Of a DNA stretch of 13,539 nucleotides, positions 7,551 through 13,539 are shown piece after piece. This stretch comes from Pseudomonadota bacterium (lineage in GTDB: Bacteria; Pseudomonadota; Alphaproteobacteria; Micropepsales; Micropepsaceae), in assembly GCA_021808875.1 (NCBI GenBank), contig JAKBAU010000065.1, positions 1 to 13,539 on the forward strand, read 5' to 3'. Made by a program: the position numbers and the translations under genes. The notes beneath the pieces are model-generated. The model searched no databases and had not been told where the DNA came from. It was given only the letters and a program-made list of their open reading frames with translations. Positions within the stretch are counted from its first letter, which is position 1, and each line of letters opens with the position of its first letter.

Positions 7551-9524
7551 TCAACCGGCGGCACGCAGCCGCTCCTCCTGGGCCTGACCGACGGCGACGA
7601 GCTGGCCAATGTCGAGGATCAAGGCAACGCCGCCGTCGCCGAGGATCGTCGCGCCCGTGAAGGTGGCAACATTGCGGTGCAGGGCTGACATCGGCTTGAT
7701 GACGGTCTGATGATTGCCGATGATCTGGTCGACGACGAGGCCCACGCGTTCCGCGCCGATCCCGACCACGACAATCTTTTGGAACGGATCTGGACGCGTT
7801 CCGGTCTCGAACAGCTCACGCAGGCGCAGGAAGGGCACCAGCCGGTCACGCAGTGTGATCACGCTGCGGCCACGCGATCGCATGTCCTCCTCGAGCGAGA
7901 GTTCGAGGCACTCCTCCACCGCAGCCAATGGAACGACGAAGCGATCGGTTCCCACTCGGACCAGCAGCCCGTCGATGATAGCCAGCGTAAGCGGGATACT
8001 GAGGGTGATTGTCGAACCCTCGCCAGGTCTACTCGCGACGTCGATCCGGCCCCGCAAGCCTTCGACGGTACGCTTTACAACATCCATGCCCACACCGCGA
8101 CCGGAAAGGTTGGTGACCTGAGCAGCGGTTGAGAAACCGGGGTGGAAGATCAGCTGGAACAACTCTCCGTCGCCGAGCTGTTGGCTGGGCAAAACGAGGC
8201 CCTGCGCCTCGGCCTTGGCGCGCACCCGTTCGCGATCAATACCTCTGCCGTCGTCGCAGACGGTGATCAACACGTCGCCGCCGGCCTGACGCGCCGACAG
8301 CTTGACCGTGCCCGTCTCGGACTTGCCGAGCGCGGCGCGCTCCGCCGGTGGTTCAAGACCATGATCGCAACTGTTGCGGACGATGTGGACGAGCGGGTCG
8401 AACAGCCGTTCGACGATGGTCTTGTCGACCTCGGTCGCCTCGCCCTCGGTTACCAGTTCGATCGACTTGGAGGTCTCGCGGGCGAGGTCATGGATCAGCC
8501 GCCGGAACCGTCCGAACAGCGAGGCGACCGGCACCATCCTCAGTACCATTGTGGCATCGCGCATCTCGCCGGCGAGCCGCTCAATCTCCTCCGACACGGA
8601 GCGCAGGGCCAGATCGGTGCCGCCGCCGGCGATCTGCGCAAGCCGGCTCTGCGCGATCACCAATTCTCCCACACGATCCATCAGCGCATCGAGCCGCTCG
8701 GCCGGAACGCGCACGCTCTCTCCCGCACGGGCTTTGGCAGCATGCGCCAGCGGTCCCGAGCCCTCCCCTGGTTCCGGCTTCGTGACCGGCCCTTGCGCGG
8801 CGATGGTCTGTTCGGCGGCGCCGCTCTGGGGCACCTCGTCGGTCGCGAGCGGCTCGATGGTGAGTTCCATATCGTCCATCACGAAGATAAACACGTCTTC
8901 GATCGCACTTTTCGGTGCGTCGGTCATGAGTGTCACGTCCCAGCCGATGTGACACTCCGTTGGGACAAGTTCGGCGAAATCCGGCACCCGATCGGTGCGT
9001 GCGATGATCCGCGCCTCTCCCAACTCGCGCAACTCGTCAAGCAGGACCAGCGGGTTGATCCCATTGGTCATCGCATTCGCGGGCAACCGGAAGGAAAGTT
9101 TCCAACCGGCCCGGTCGGCATTTTTTATCGATGTGTCCAACGCGGTCTCCTCTGCGGCACCGAGTGCGGCATCGAGCCGTGTGAGGATCGCGTCACCGGC
9201 GGTATCGAGACCCCGCCCCCCGTCGATCAGCGCGCGCATATGATCCTGCGCCGAAAGAACTACGGCAATGAGCTCGTGCGTCGCCGTTACCTGCCCCTTG
9301 CGCACCTTGTCGAAGGCACCCTCGCAATGATGGGTGAACTCGGCCAGCGCTTCGAAGCCGAACATCGCCCCCGATCCTTTGAGCGTGTGCAGTCCCCGGA
9401 ACACGGCATTGACGAGGTCCATGTCACCGAGCTGATGACCGAGATCGAGCAACCCCTGCTCGACCTGATCGAGAAGCTCGCCGGCCTCCACGCGGAAGGC
9501 AGCGACCGGATCGTCGCCACTCAA
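7551..9524 (-). CDS. cheA: Chemotaxis histidine kinase CheA
   Basis: CheA autophosphorylates under receptor/CheW control and passes phosphate to CheY and CheB. It has 657 residues. P1 (Hpt) spans about 1-120 with phospho-histidine H46 in FRGLHTLKGSGAMFGF. Region 140-226 (WKLSFRLPANAMTNGINPLV, LLDELRELG) resembles the P2-like domain of many alphaproteobacterial CheA proteins. An Ala/Pro/Glu-rich linker runs about 228-268. P3 dimerisation lies at about 270-330 (ERLDALMDRVGELVIAQSRL). P4 holds the N box DPLVHIVRNSCDHGLE, G1 box VCDDGRGID and G2 box LSGRGVGMDVVK. P5, CheW-like, covers about 517-645. No C-terminal receiver is fused. The start is TTG at 9522-9524, sharing TGA with the cheY stop (TTGA); no ATG or GTG is available upstream in frame, and AAGGTG precedes it. 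Confidence 0.96.
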   Translation of the reverse strand: MSGDDPVAAFRVEAGELLDQVEQGLLDLGHQLGDMDLVNAVFRGLHTLKGSGAMFGFEALAEFTHHCEGAFDKVRKGQVTATHELIAVVLSAQDHMRALIDGGRGLDTAGDAILTRLDAALGAAEETALDTSIKNADRAGWKLSFRLPANAMTNGINPLVLLDELRELGEARIIARTDRVPDFAELVPTECHIGWDVTLMTDAPKSAIEDVFIFVMDDMELTIEPLATDEVPQSGAAEQTIAAQGPVTKPEPGEGSGPLAHAAKARAGESVRVPAERLDALMDRVGELVIAQSRLAQIAGGGTDLALRSVSEEIERLAGEMRDATMVLRMVPVASLFGRFRRLIHDLARETSKSIELVTEGEATEVDKTIVERLFDPLVHIVRNSCDHGLEPPAERAALGKSETGTVKLSARQAGGDVLITVCDDGRGIDRERVRAKAEAQGLVLPSQQLGDGELFQLIFHPGFSTAAQVTNLSGRGVGMDVVKRTVEGLRGRIDVASRPGEGSTITLSIPLTLAIIDGLLVRVGTDRFVVPLAAVEECLELSLEEDMRSRGRSVITLRDRLVPFLRLRELFETGTRPDPFQKIVVVGIGAERVGLVVDQIIGNHQTVIKPMSALHRNVATFTGATILGDGGVALILDIGQLVAVGQAQEERLRAAG

Positions 9525-9889
9525 CGTCCGAGCACCTTCTTGGCAATCTTGACGAGTTGGTCAGGTACGAACGGCTTTACCAACCAGCCGGTGGCACCGG
9601 CGGCCCTGGCCTCGGCCTTCATCTCGCCATCGGATTCGGTGGTAAGAAAAATGATCGGCACACCTGCCTGCGCCGGCCGCTTGCGCAACTCGCGGATCAT
9701 GGACAGTCCGTCCATCCTGGGCATGTTGAGATCGGTGACGATCAGGTCGAAGCGGGTTGCCTCAGCCTTGGCAAGGCCTTCCACACCATCGGCCGCTTCG
9801 TACACCTGATATCCAGCACCGCTCAGCGCGATGCGAATAGCCATGCGAAGACTCGCGGAATCATCCACGGTCAGGATCGAAGCGGTCAT
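9521..9889 (-). CDS. cheY: Chemotaxis response regulator CheY
   Basis: This is a single-domain receiver of 122 residues, phosphorylated by CheA; CheY-P binds the flagellar switch. All key residues are visible: acidic pair D9/D10 (ILTVDDS), phospho-acceptor D53 (IVTDLNMPRMDG), T83 (IIFLTTES), aromatic W102 (TGWLVKPF) and K105. It has no output domain, so it is CheY and not a transcription factor. Its ATG overlaps the stop of the STAS gene (ATGA), and its stop overlaps the cheA start (TTGA), so these three genes are tightly coupled. It is the only free-standing CheY in the window. Alphaproteobacteria often have a second CheY acting as phosphate sink, and none is seen here. Confidence 0.96.
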   Translation of the reverse strand: MTASILTVDDSASLRMAIRIALSGAGYQVYEAADGVEGLAKAEATRFDLIVTDLNMPRMDGLSMIRELRKRPAQAGVPIIFLTTESDGEMKAEARAAGATGWLVKPFVPDQLVKIAKKVLGR

Positions 9890-10200
9890 TGCTGCTGTTC
9901 TCCGTGAAGCCAGAAGGCGATATCGTCGGCCGATGCGGCGGCGGTGAAGCCGGCACGGTCGAGCTGTTGCGCGAGCGCCGGACCGGCGGTCCGAAGGAGA
10001 CGGAGCGACTTGCCCTCTTTGCTGCAGCAGCGCCGCGCCGCCTCGACCAGTTGCAGGAAACTGAGATCAAGTTCGCACGTATCTGCCAGATCGAGCGCAA
10101 TGTCGGCGTGCGCAGCGATCGCCGCCTCTATATCGTTATGAAGTCGAACTATAGAGGCGATGGTGGATGACGCGCCTACCGCGACGACGATGTTCGACAT
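9886..10200 (-). CDS. STAS-domain protein, first gene of the chemotaxis operon
   Basis: This 104-residue protein covers one STAS domain (sulfate transporter/anti-sigma antagonist fold). LHNDIEAAIAAHADIALDLA is the strand preceding the switch region. CELDLSFLQLVEAARRCCSK holds the S47 position where SpoIIAA-type proteins are phosphorylated, and GKSLRLLRTAGPALAQQL and FWLHGEQQQ close the fold. An STAS gene just upstream of cheY is a recurrent feature of alphaproteobacterial chemotaxis operons. Its role there is not settled, and a link to partner switching or array regulation is only inference. The ATG at 10200 is chosen because GAGGAG lies at 10207-10212 with a 6-base spacer. The longer frame to 10257 adds an Arg-rich stretch without domain similarity. 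Its stop overlaps the cheY start. Confidence 0.88.
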   Translation of the reverse strand: MSNIVVAVGASSTIASIVRLHNDIEAAIAAHADIALDLADTCELDLSFLQLVEAARRCCSKEGKSLRLLRTAGPALAQQLDRAGFTAAASADDIAFWLHGEQQQ

Positions 10201-10206
10201 GAGATA

Positions 10207-10212
10207 CTCCTC
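10207..10212 (-). promoter_or_regulatory. Ribosome binding site deciding the STAS gene start
   Basis: GAGGAG on the minus strand lies 6 bases before the ATG at 10200. It supports this start over the upstream in-frame start at 10257. Confidence 0.7.
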
Positions 10213-10483
10213 GGGTGATGACGAGCGGCGCCGATCAGCAGCAGCCAGACGGACCAAAACACTACCAGCTCAGGCCATGTCGCATCGGACGGGCAGAAAC
10301 CCGGATCGGGGATGCTAATCTTCAGGTGCTGTCGCGGCCACAGTCAAACCTATCCGGTGTGGATCGGACAAATCGTGTCGCTCGCGTATATGCGAAACCT
10401 GTTATCCGCGACCGCTTGCTTGCATGGCACTGGCGGTATTTTACTAACGTTTTCGCAAGTATATCCAGGCAACACAAAAACCC

Positions 10484-10579
10484 CCTTCGGGTCGACTCAT
10501 GCTGTGGGTCGACACGATGGGTCTAGGACCAAAACATCTTATTTTGGTTAACTCCAACACGAGTGCGTGTGCCTTTTTT
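10484..10579 (+). ncRNA. Candidate structured small RNA, four stem-loops and T tract
   Basis: Consecutive inverted repeats are packed into under 100 bp. GTCGACTCA (10491-10499) pairs with TGGGTCGAC (10505-10513), 9 bp including one G-U. GGTC (10520-10523) pairs with GACC (10527-10530). ACCAAAA (10528-10534) pairs with TTTTGGT (10542-10548), sharing bases with the previous stem so that the two are alternatives. ACACG pairs with CGTGT, followed by GCC and six T. The pattern suits a small RNA with an intrinsic terminator read rightward. It may instead be the structured leader or terminator of a lost gene. No RNA family is recognised and no clear promoter was found. Confidence 0.25.
10557..10579 (+). 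terminator. Candidate rho-independent terminator
   Basis: A 5-bp stem (ACACG at 10557-10561 with CGTGT at 10566-10570) encloses the loop AGTG and is followed by GCC and TTTTTT. The orientation is plus. No plus-strand protein gene ends just upstream, so it would terminate either a small RNA or stray transcription. The stem is short, so confidence is limited. Confidence 0.4.
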
Positions 10580-10772
10580 CATGGGCCGATCGTGTCGCTG
10601 CTGTTGGTGTATGAGGCCGCTGATCAGCCTTCCGGCGTGACCTGTCGAGAGTCTGACGTCGGCGGGCTGATTGGCGGCTCAGAACGCCGTGGTGCACGCG
10701 TTGATGTTGCCTTCGTATAGCTCGTTCTTATTCACATCAGCGCTGCGGGTCGGAGAAATCTTTGAAGCAAAA

Positions 10773-10787
10773 TCGTCGCGGCGACGA
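10773..10787. promoter_or_regulatory. 15-bp dyad, possible operator of the primase-polymerase gene
   Basis: TCGTCGC, G, GCGACGA is a perfect 7-bp inverted repeat around a single base. It ends 41 bp before the ATG at 10829. A one-base centre suits a dimeric repressor site better than an RNA hairpin. The HTH protein at 12400-12690 is one possible binder, but nothing in the sequence ties the two together. Confidence 0.3.
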
Positions 10788-10828
10788 AAGTGGGAAAGTG
10801 TGGCTGCTCCCTTGAGTTGGAGCTGTTC

Positions 10829-12073
10829 ATGCCTTCAGAAGTCCTGGAATGCAATCGCGTCGCACTGGATCTAGCGGACCGATATAATTCCGTAGAAATA
10901 TCGCAAAATCAGTTAATTGAGCCATTCAGATCAATGGCTGTCCGGGCTGCCTCGCATGGGTTCGCGGTCATTCCGTGCGGCGGTGCTGATGACCCGTCCG
11001 GCAAGCGCCCCCTGATCAAATGGGGGAACTTCAAGTCGCCGCCGGGCATGGAGGTCGTCGCTGGATGGGCGGCACGCCCAGCGTTCGGCGCGGCCAATCT
11101 CGGCATCATCACCGGGCTATCCGGCGTGACGGTCGTCGATTGCGACACGCCCGGGTGTCTATCCAAGCTCTACGAACTGTTCGGCGAGACACCGATCGTG
11201 GTGACCACCCCGAGTGGCGGCCTGCACCTCTATTTTCGCTCCTCGGGCGAGCGATGCGGGCCGTTCCGGGTCGGCGACATCAAGGGTGACATCAAGGGGC
11301 ATGGTGGCTTTGTGGTTGGCCCGCCCAGTGGTCGCATCGTGGCCGGGCAGCAGAGGGCCTATCGGTTCCTGGAGGGCGACTGGTCACTGCGCGAGATCCT
11401 GCCGCCGATCAGGCCGGGCACGCCGCTCGGCGAGCATGGGGCGCGGATTATCGCATTCCGTCCTCGATCCGGCGGCACCCACAAGGACAGCTCGCAGGAC
11501 GGCCAATCTGCGGAGATCCGGCCGCAACGCACGCCGCAACGCACTCAGGTCGAGCGGTTGCCCGATCAGCCGCCAAGCGGTCGGGTTGTCGATGGCGCCC
11601 GCAACCAGAGCCTGTTCGCCGCGCTGAGGCGGGAAGCGCTCACCGCGTCCGACGAGGAGGCTCTTGTCCGGAAGGCGGTTGCGATCAACGAGACGTACGA
11701 CCCGCCGCTCGACCTCGCGGAGGTGCGCAAGGTCGCGGCATCGGTCTGGCGCTACAAGAGCGAAGGCCGCCTCCTCGGCGCTGGGGAACAGGCCATAATC
11801 ACCCGCGCCGAGACGTTCGGTGCGCTCCGCGCCCATCCTGGTGGCGCGGATGCGCTCATGCTGCTCGCCCAGCTACAGTTCAGCCATGGCGCGGAGCCCG
11901 GCAAGCGGTTCGCCATCGCGCCCAAGGCGATGGAGAGGGACGCTATGTTCAAGAAATGGACGGTGCGCCGCTATCGCAAGGCGATCGCCACGCTGAAGGA
12001 ACTCGAGCTGATCCGGCAGGTGCGCAAGGGTGGCAAGCGGAAAGGCGATCCGCATCTCTACGTCCTCGATTGA
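10829..12073 (+). CDS. Bifunctional DNA primase/polymerase with PriCT-1-like and winged-helix regions
   Basis: This 414-residue protein is a replication primase of the archaeo-eukaryotic (Prim-Pol) superfamily, typical of plasmids, phages and integrative elements. The N-terminal catalytic domain spans about 35-190: GFAVIPC and KRPLIKWGNF, metal-binding D104 and D106 in VTVVDCDTPG, H133 in SGGLHLYFR, and the third acidic position in GDIKGDIKGHGGFVVGPPSG. A charged Arg/Gln/Pro linker (about 212-250) follows. Residues 251-315 (GRVVDGARNQSLFAALRREA, then EVRKVAASVWRYKSEGRL) match the PriCT-1 primase C-terminal pattern. Residues 370-414 look like a winged helix (RRYRKAIATLKELELIRQVR). No helicase (Walker A) domain is present, so a partner helicase would be needed. 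The ATG at 10829 follows GGAG by 6 bases and is preferred to GTG at 10790. Confidence 0.88.
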   Translation: MPSEVLECNRVALDLADRYNSVEISQNQLIEPFRSMAVRAASHGFAVIPCGGADDPSGKRPLIKWGNFKSPPGMEVVAGWAARPAFGAANLGIITGLSGVTVVDCDTPGCLSKLYELFGETPIVVTTPSGGLHLYFRSSGERCGPFRVGDIKGDIKGHGGFVVGPPSGRIVAGQQRAYRFLEGDWSLREILPPIRPGTPLGEHGARIIAFRPRSGGTHKDSSQDGQSAEIRPQRTPQRTQVERLPDQPPSGRVVDGARNQSLFAALRREALTASDEEALVRKAVAINETYDPPLDLAEVRKVAASVWRYKSEGRLLGAGEQAIITRAETFGALRAHPGGADALMLLAQLQFSHGAEPGKRFAIAPKAMERDAMFKKWTVRRYRKAIATLKELELIRQVRKGGKRKGDPHLYVLD

Positions 12074-12399
12074 TGCCTTGCTGTTTCGCACCCCCGGCTC
12101 CCCCCAAGGGTTCAATTCCTGAACCCAATATAACTCTACACCGCCCCCCGGCGGGGATGGGGAGGTGAGGCAGGCGAGCATCCTGCCGGAGGCCACCCGG
12201 GTCTTCGGTGCTTTTCCCCCACCCATGGTCGGATTTTCCCTCTCTTCTCCTCCAAAACCAGGGCGAAAAATAATTTGCGGCCCGCGCGCGGCCGATCTGG
12301 CGCGCATCTAGGCCTCGTTCGGGCGCAGCAAGGCGCCGCGGTCGTGCTGGCGACGAAGCCCTCCGATACTCGCGCAGGCGAACAACAAGGGGGCGTAAG
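12074..12399. other. Hairpin-rich intergenic stretch in the island
   Basis: No credible gene is seen in these 326 bp; a long antisense frame crossing it is low-complexity shadow. It contains a perfect stem (12108-12126), a C/G-rich stem CCGCC-CCC-GGCGG followed by clustered G runs (about 12141-12170), and a 6-bp stem GGCAGG/CCTGCC (12169-12187). An isolated AT run, AAAAATAATTT (12266-12276), lies inside GC-rich sequence. The ribosome binding site of the next gene is AAGGGGG at 12387-12393. An untranslated leader, terminator cluster or replication origin are all possible. Confidence 0.5.
12108..12126. repeat. Perfect 7-bp inverted repeat after the primase-polymerase gene
   Basis: GGGTTCA, loop ATTCC, TGAACCC lies 34 bp after the stop codon. 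No T tract follows on either strand, so intrinsic termination is doubtful. It could stabilise the mRNA end or be a protein-binding site. Confidence 0.45.
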
Positions 12400-12690
12400 A
12401 TGGCGAGACTGACGAACGATACATCCGATCCGGCTGGGTTGGGGGCAACTGACGAAGCGGGCGGTGGATCACCTGGGCGGCCAGCGCGCCAGCGCGCGGT
12501 GCCGGGGTTTCTGGATATCGGCGAGGTGGCGGCGCTGTTCGGCCGGGCGCGGCGGACGATCCGCTGGTGGATTGCGACGGGAAGGCTGCCGGTGGTCAGG
12601 ATCGGGCGCACCCCGTTCGTGCCCGAGACCGCGATCAGCGCGCTGCTCGGAACGGCCTGCGTCAGCGATCCGGATGGTGCGGAACAATGA
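12400..12690 (+). CDS. Small helix-turn-helix protein (excisionase/MerR-type fold)
   Basis: This 96-residue protein carries one winged helix-turn-helix of the HTH_17/excisionase type. FLDIGEVAALFGRARRTIRW (about residues 37-56) is the helix-turn-helix, followed by WIATGRLPVVRIGRTPFVPE (about 57-76), the wing with the typical GRLP and IGRT turns, and a short helix AISALLG. The first 35 residues are Gly/Ala/Pro-rich and probably disordered. Proteins of this type act as recombination directionality factors beside integrases or as small transcription regulators. The neighbouring recombinase supports the first role, but that is inference. The ATG at 12400 has AAGGGGG 6 bases upstream, which fixes the start. 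Confidence 0.82.
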   Translation: MARLTNDTSDPAGLGATDEAGGGSPGRPARQRAVPGFLDIGEVAALFGRARRTIRWWIATGRLPVVRIGRTPFVPETAISALLGTACVSDPDGAEQ

Positions 12691-12776
12691 CCGGGGCGGG
12701 CGCGATTTTCGGTGATATGAATCGTTCTAAAACAGCTATCTATCGTGGCATAACGCATAGGGGCGATTGCCTATGA
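12687..12776 (+). CDS. Possible 29-residue ORF coupled to the HTH gene
   Basis: An ATG overlaps the HTH stop codon (ATGA) and opens a 29-residue frame, MTGAGAIFGDMNRSKTAIYR and on to HRGDCL. No family is recognised, and the frame contains the inverted repeat at 12756-12775. The overlap is suggestive of coupling, but chance is the likelier explanation. Confidence 0.15.
   Translation: MTGAGAIFGDMNRSKTAIYRGITHRGDCL
12756..12775. promoter_or_regulatory. Inverted repeat upstream of the recombinase gene
   Basis: CATAGG (12756-12761) and CCTATG (12770-12775) are separated by 8 bases, within an AT-richer stretch bounded by CTATC and GATAG. It lies about 80 bp before the recombinase start, inside the 163-bp gap after the HTH gene. 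It could be an operator or a recombinase/excisionase binding site; the evidence is symmetry and position only. Confidence 0.25.
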
Positions 12777-12853
12777 TGTAAGTTGATAGCCACCCTTCCG
12801 CGTGATATGCTGCTCCCTGCACCCCCCTGCCACATGACGTTCCGGAGGGTTTC

Positions 12854-13539
12854 ATGACGTCCAGAAGCCACACTCCCGATGGCTCCGACGCCCACGACAG
12901 CGGGGCGGCCAGGCGTGGAGTCACCATGATCGGCGATCTCAGCACCGAGGCGATCCGGGCCGCGATCGCATCATGGCACGATATCCCCGAGTCCCGGCGA
13001 CGGAACTGGGCGTCGAGCTTCAACGTGGCCGATGGCATCGTCCGGCGGATGGAGGCGGAGACCGGGATTGCGCCCGTCGCGGAGCGTTGGCGCTGCGGGC
13101 ACCTCAACGCGGTGCTGTGGCGGAAGCCGCCGGCCTTTCACGGGCTGGCGGACCGCCGCTTCGGGGATGTGGTCAGCCATCTGCGCCAGATCCTGATCCG
13201 CCTCGGCGTTCATGCCGAGACCGGCACCGGGCTCAACACGCTCGCGCCGGCCTGGCAGGAGCTGATGGACCGCATCGAGCAGCCCGAACGCAAGCGGGGG
13301 CTGGTGCGCTTCTTCCGCTTCCTGACCCTTGCGGAGATCGCGCCGGGTGCCGTGACGGAGGATGCGCTGGCGGACTTCGCCACCTGGCTCGACGACGTCA
13401 CCCTGACGGACGACATTCCGGCACTCGTGCGCCGCACAGCATCGAACTGGACCTGGGCGATGCGGGAGATCCCCGGCTGGCCGCAGGTCGAATTGCGCCG
13501 CCCGGGCATGCGCGACGAATTCACCACGCCGCTCGACCG
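12854..13539 (+). CDS. Probable tyrosine site-specific recombinase, N-terminal part
   Basis: The frame is open from ATG at 12854 (GGAGGG at 12844-12849) to the window edge, giving 228 residues with no stop. The first 25 residues are polar. From MIGDLSTEAIRAAIASWHDI onward it is helical. Residues about 130-205 (ERKRGLVRFFRFLTLAEIAP, VTEDALADFATWLDD, ASNWTWAMREIPGWPQVEL) look like the SAM-like core-binding domain of large integrases, in which a helix bundle precedes the catalytic domain. The catalytic R-H-R-Y residues would lie beyond the window, so the class is not proven. Location beside an HTH excisionase-like gene and a Prim-Pol supports a mobile-island integrase. The other possibility is an unrelated DNA-binding protein of the same island. 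Confidence 0.6.
   Translation, partial: MTSRSHTPDGSDAHDSGAARRGVTMIGDLSTEAIRAAIASWHDIPESRRRNWASSFNVADGIVRRMEAETGIAPVAERWRCGHLNAVLWRKPPAFHGLADRRFGDVVSHLRQILIRLGVHAETGTGLNTLAPAWQELMDRIEQPERKRGLVRFFRFLTLAEIAPGAVTEDALADFATWLDDVTLTDDIPALVRRTASNWTWAMREIPGWPQVELRRPGMRDEFTTPLD

Larger units (their letters stand above)
10201..10828. other. Intergenic region between the chemotaxis operon and the island genes
   Basis: About 630 bp without a convincing protein gene separates the minus-strand operon from the plus-strand primase-polymerase gene. The short frames here (for example 10215-10526 and 10312-10551) match no known protein pattern and lack good ribosome binding sites. The operon promoter must lie in this region or further right. 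TTGACT on the minus strand (10342-10347) could be a -35 box, but no good -10 follows at the right distance, and no clear sigma-28 or sigma-54 flagellar promoter is seen. The segment 10480-10580 is rich in short hairpins and ends in a T tract, described separately. The island's left boundary probably lies somewhere in this region. Confidence 0.6.

Noticed and set aside
8142..9809. 555-residue open frame antisense to cheA and cheY
   Set aside because: It is a shadow of GC-rich codon usage. It crosses two certain genes, has no domain pattern, and cheA shows complete kinase motifs on the other strand.
10423..10440. TGGCAC on the plus strand as a possible sigma-54 promoter
   Set aside because: The required TTGC-type element does not follow at the right spacing, and the orientation is away from the chemotaxis operon.
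10215..10720. Short plus-strand frames in the intergenic region
   Set aside because: They show no recognisable protein pattern or ribosome binding site, overlap each other, and cover the hairpin cluster.
12106..12126. tRNA T-arm-like string GGTTCAATTCC, as a possible attachment site in a tRNA
   Set aside because: The flanking bases do not make the T stem, and no acceptor, D or anticodon arms can be drawn around it. It is better explained as a simple 7-bp hairpin.
11949..12758. 269-residue minus-strand frame spanning the island gap and HTH gene
   Set aside because: It is low-complexity Arg/Pro/Ser-rich sequence opposite the end of the Prim-Pol gene and the whole HTH gene; no motif or ribosome binding site supports it.
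1..13539. CRISPR array or long tandem repeat
   Set aside because: No regularly spaced direct repeats were seen; the only tandem repeats are two 12-base duplications in the primase-polymerase gene.

Overview
The window looks like GC-rich alphaproteobacterial chromosome. The codon bias gives long antisense shadow frames. The chemotaxis cluster has the alphaproteobacterial order of an STAS protein, then cheY, then cheA. The order or genus cannot be fixed from the sequence alone.

Left edge (1-1054): two dead insertion-sequence pieces lie end to end on the + strand. The first is an IS30-family transposase 3' part with two frameshifts and two in-frame stops. The second is the last third of an IS3-family OrfB with its right terminal inverted repeat.

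Centre (1101-10200): nine tightly packed genes on the minus strand form one chemotaxis operon. In transcription order they are: STAS protein, CheY, CheA, CheW, transmembrane receptor (MCP), second CheW, CheR, CheB, and a cytosolic receptor-like protein. Four junctions overlap or nearly touch (ATGA twice, TTGA once, one 1-nt gap). The set makes a complete pathway: receptor, two couplers, kinase, response regulator, methyltransferase and methylesterase. No cheD, cheC, cheX, fliY or recognisable full-length cheZ is present. The last gene is the most interesting object. It carries a degenerate receptor signalling tip, a D-x-x-x-Q segment resembling the CheZ catalytic helix, and an acidic C-terminal tail resembling the CheY-binding tail of CheZ. 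It may be a receptor-derived CheY-P phosphatase or sink. A long hairpin directly abuts its stop codon.

Intergenic (10201-10828): about 630 bp separates the operon from divergent rightward genes. It holds a run of hairpins ending in a T6 tract (possible small RNA or terminator) and a 15-bp dyad just upstream of the next gene.

Right side (10829-13539): rightward genes look like part of a mobile island. They are a primase-polymerase (Prim-Pol plus PriCT-1-like plus C-terminal winged-helix-like region), a short HTH (excisionase/MerR-type) protein, and the 5' part of a probable tyrosine recombinase that runs off the window. A hairpin-rich 326-bp stretch separates the first two.
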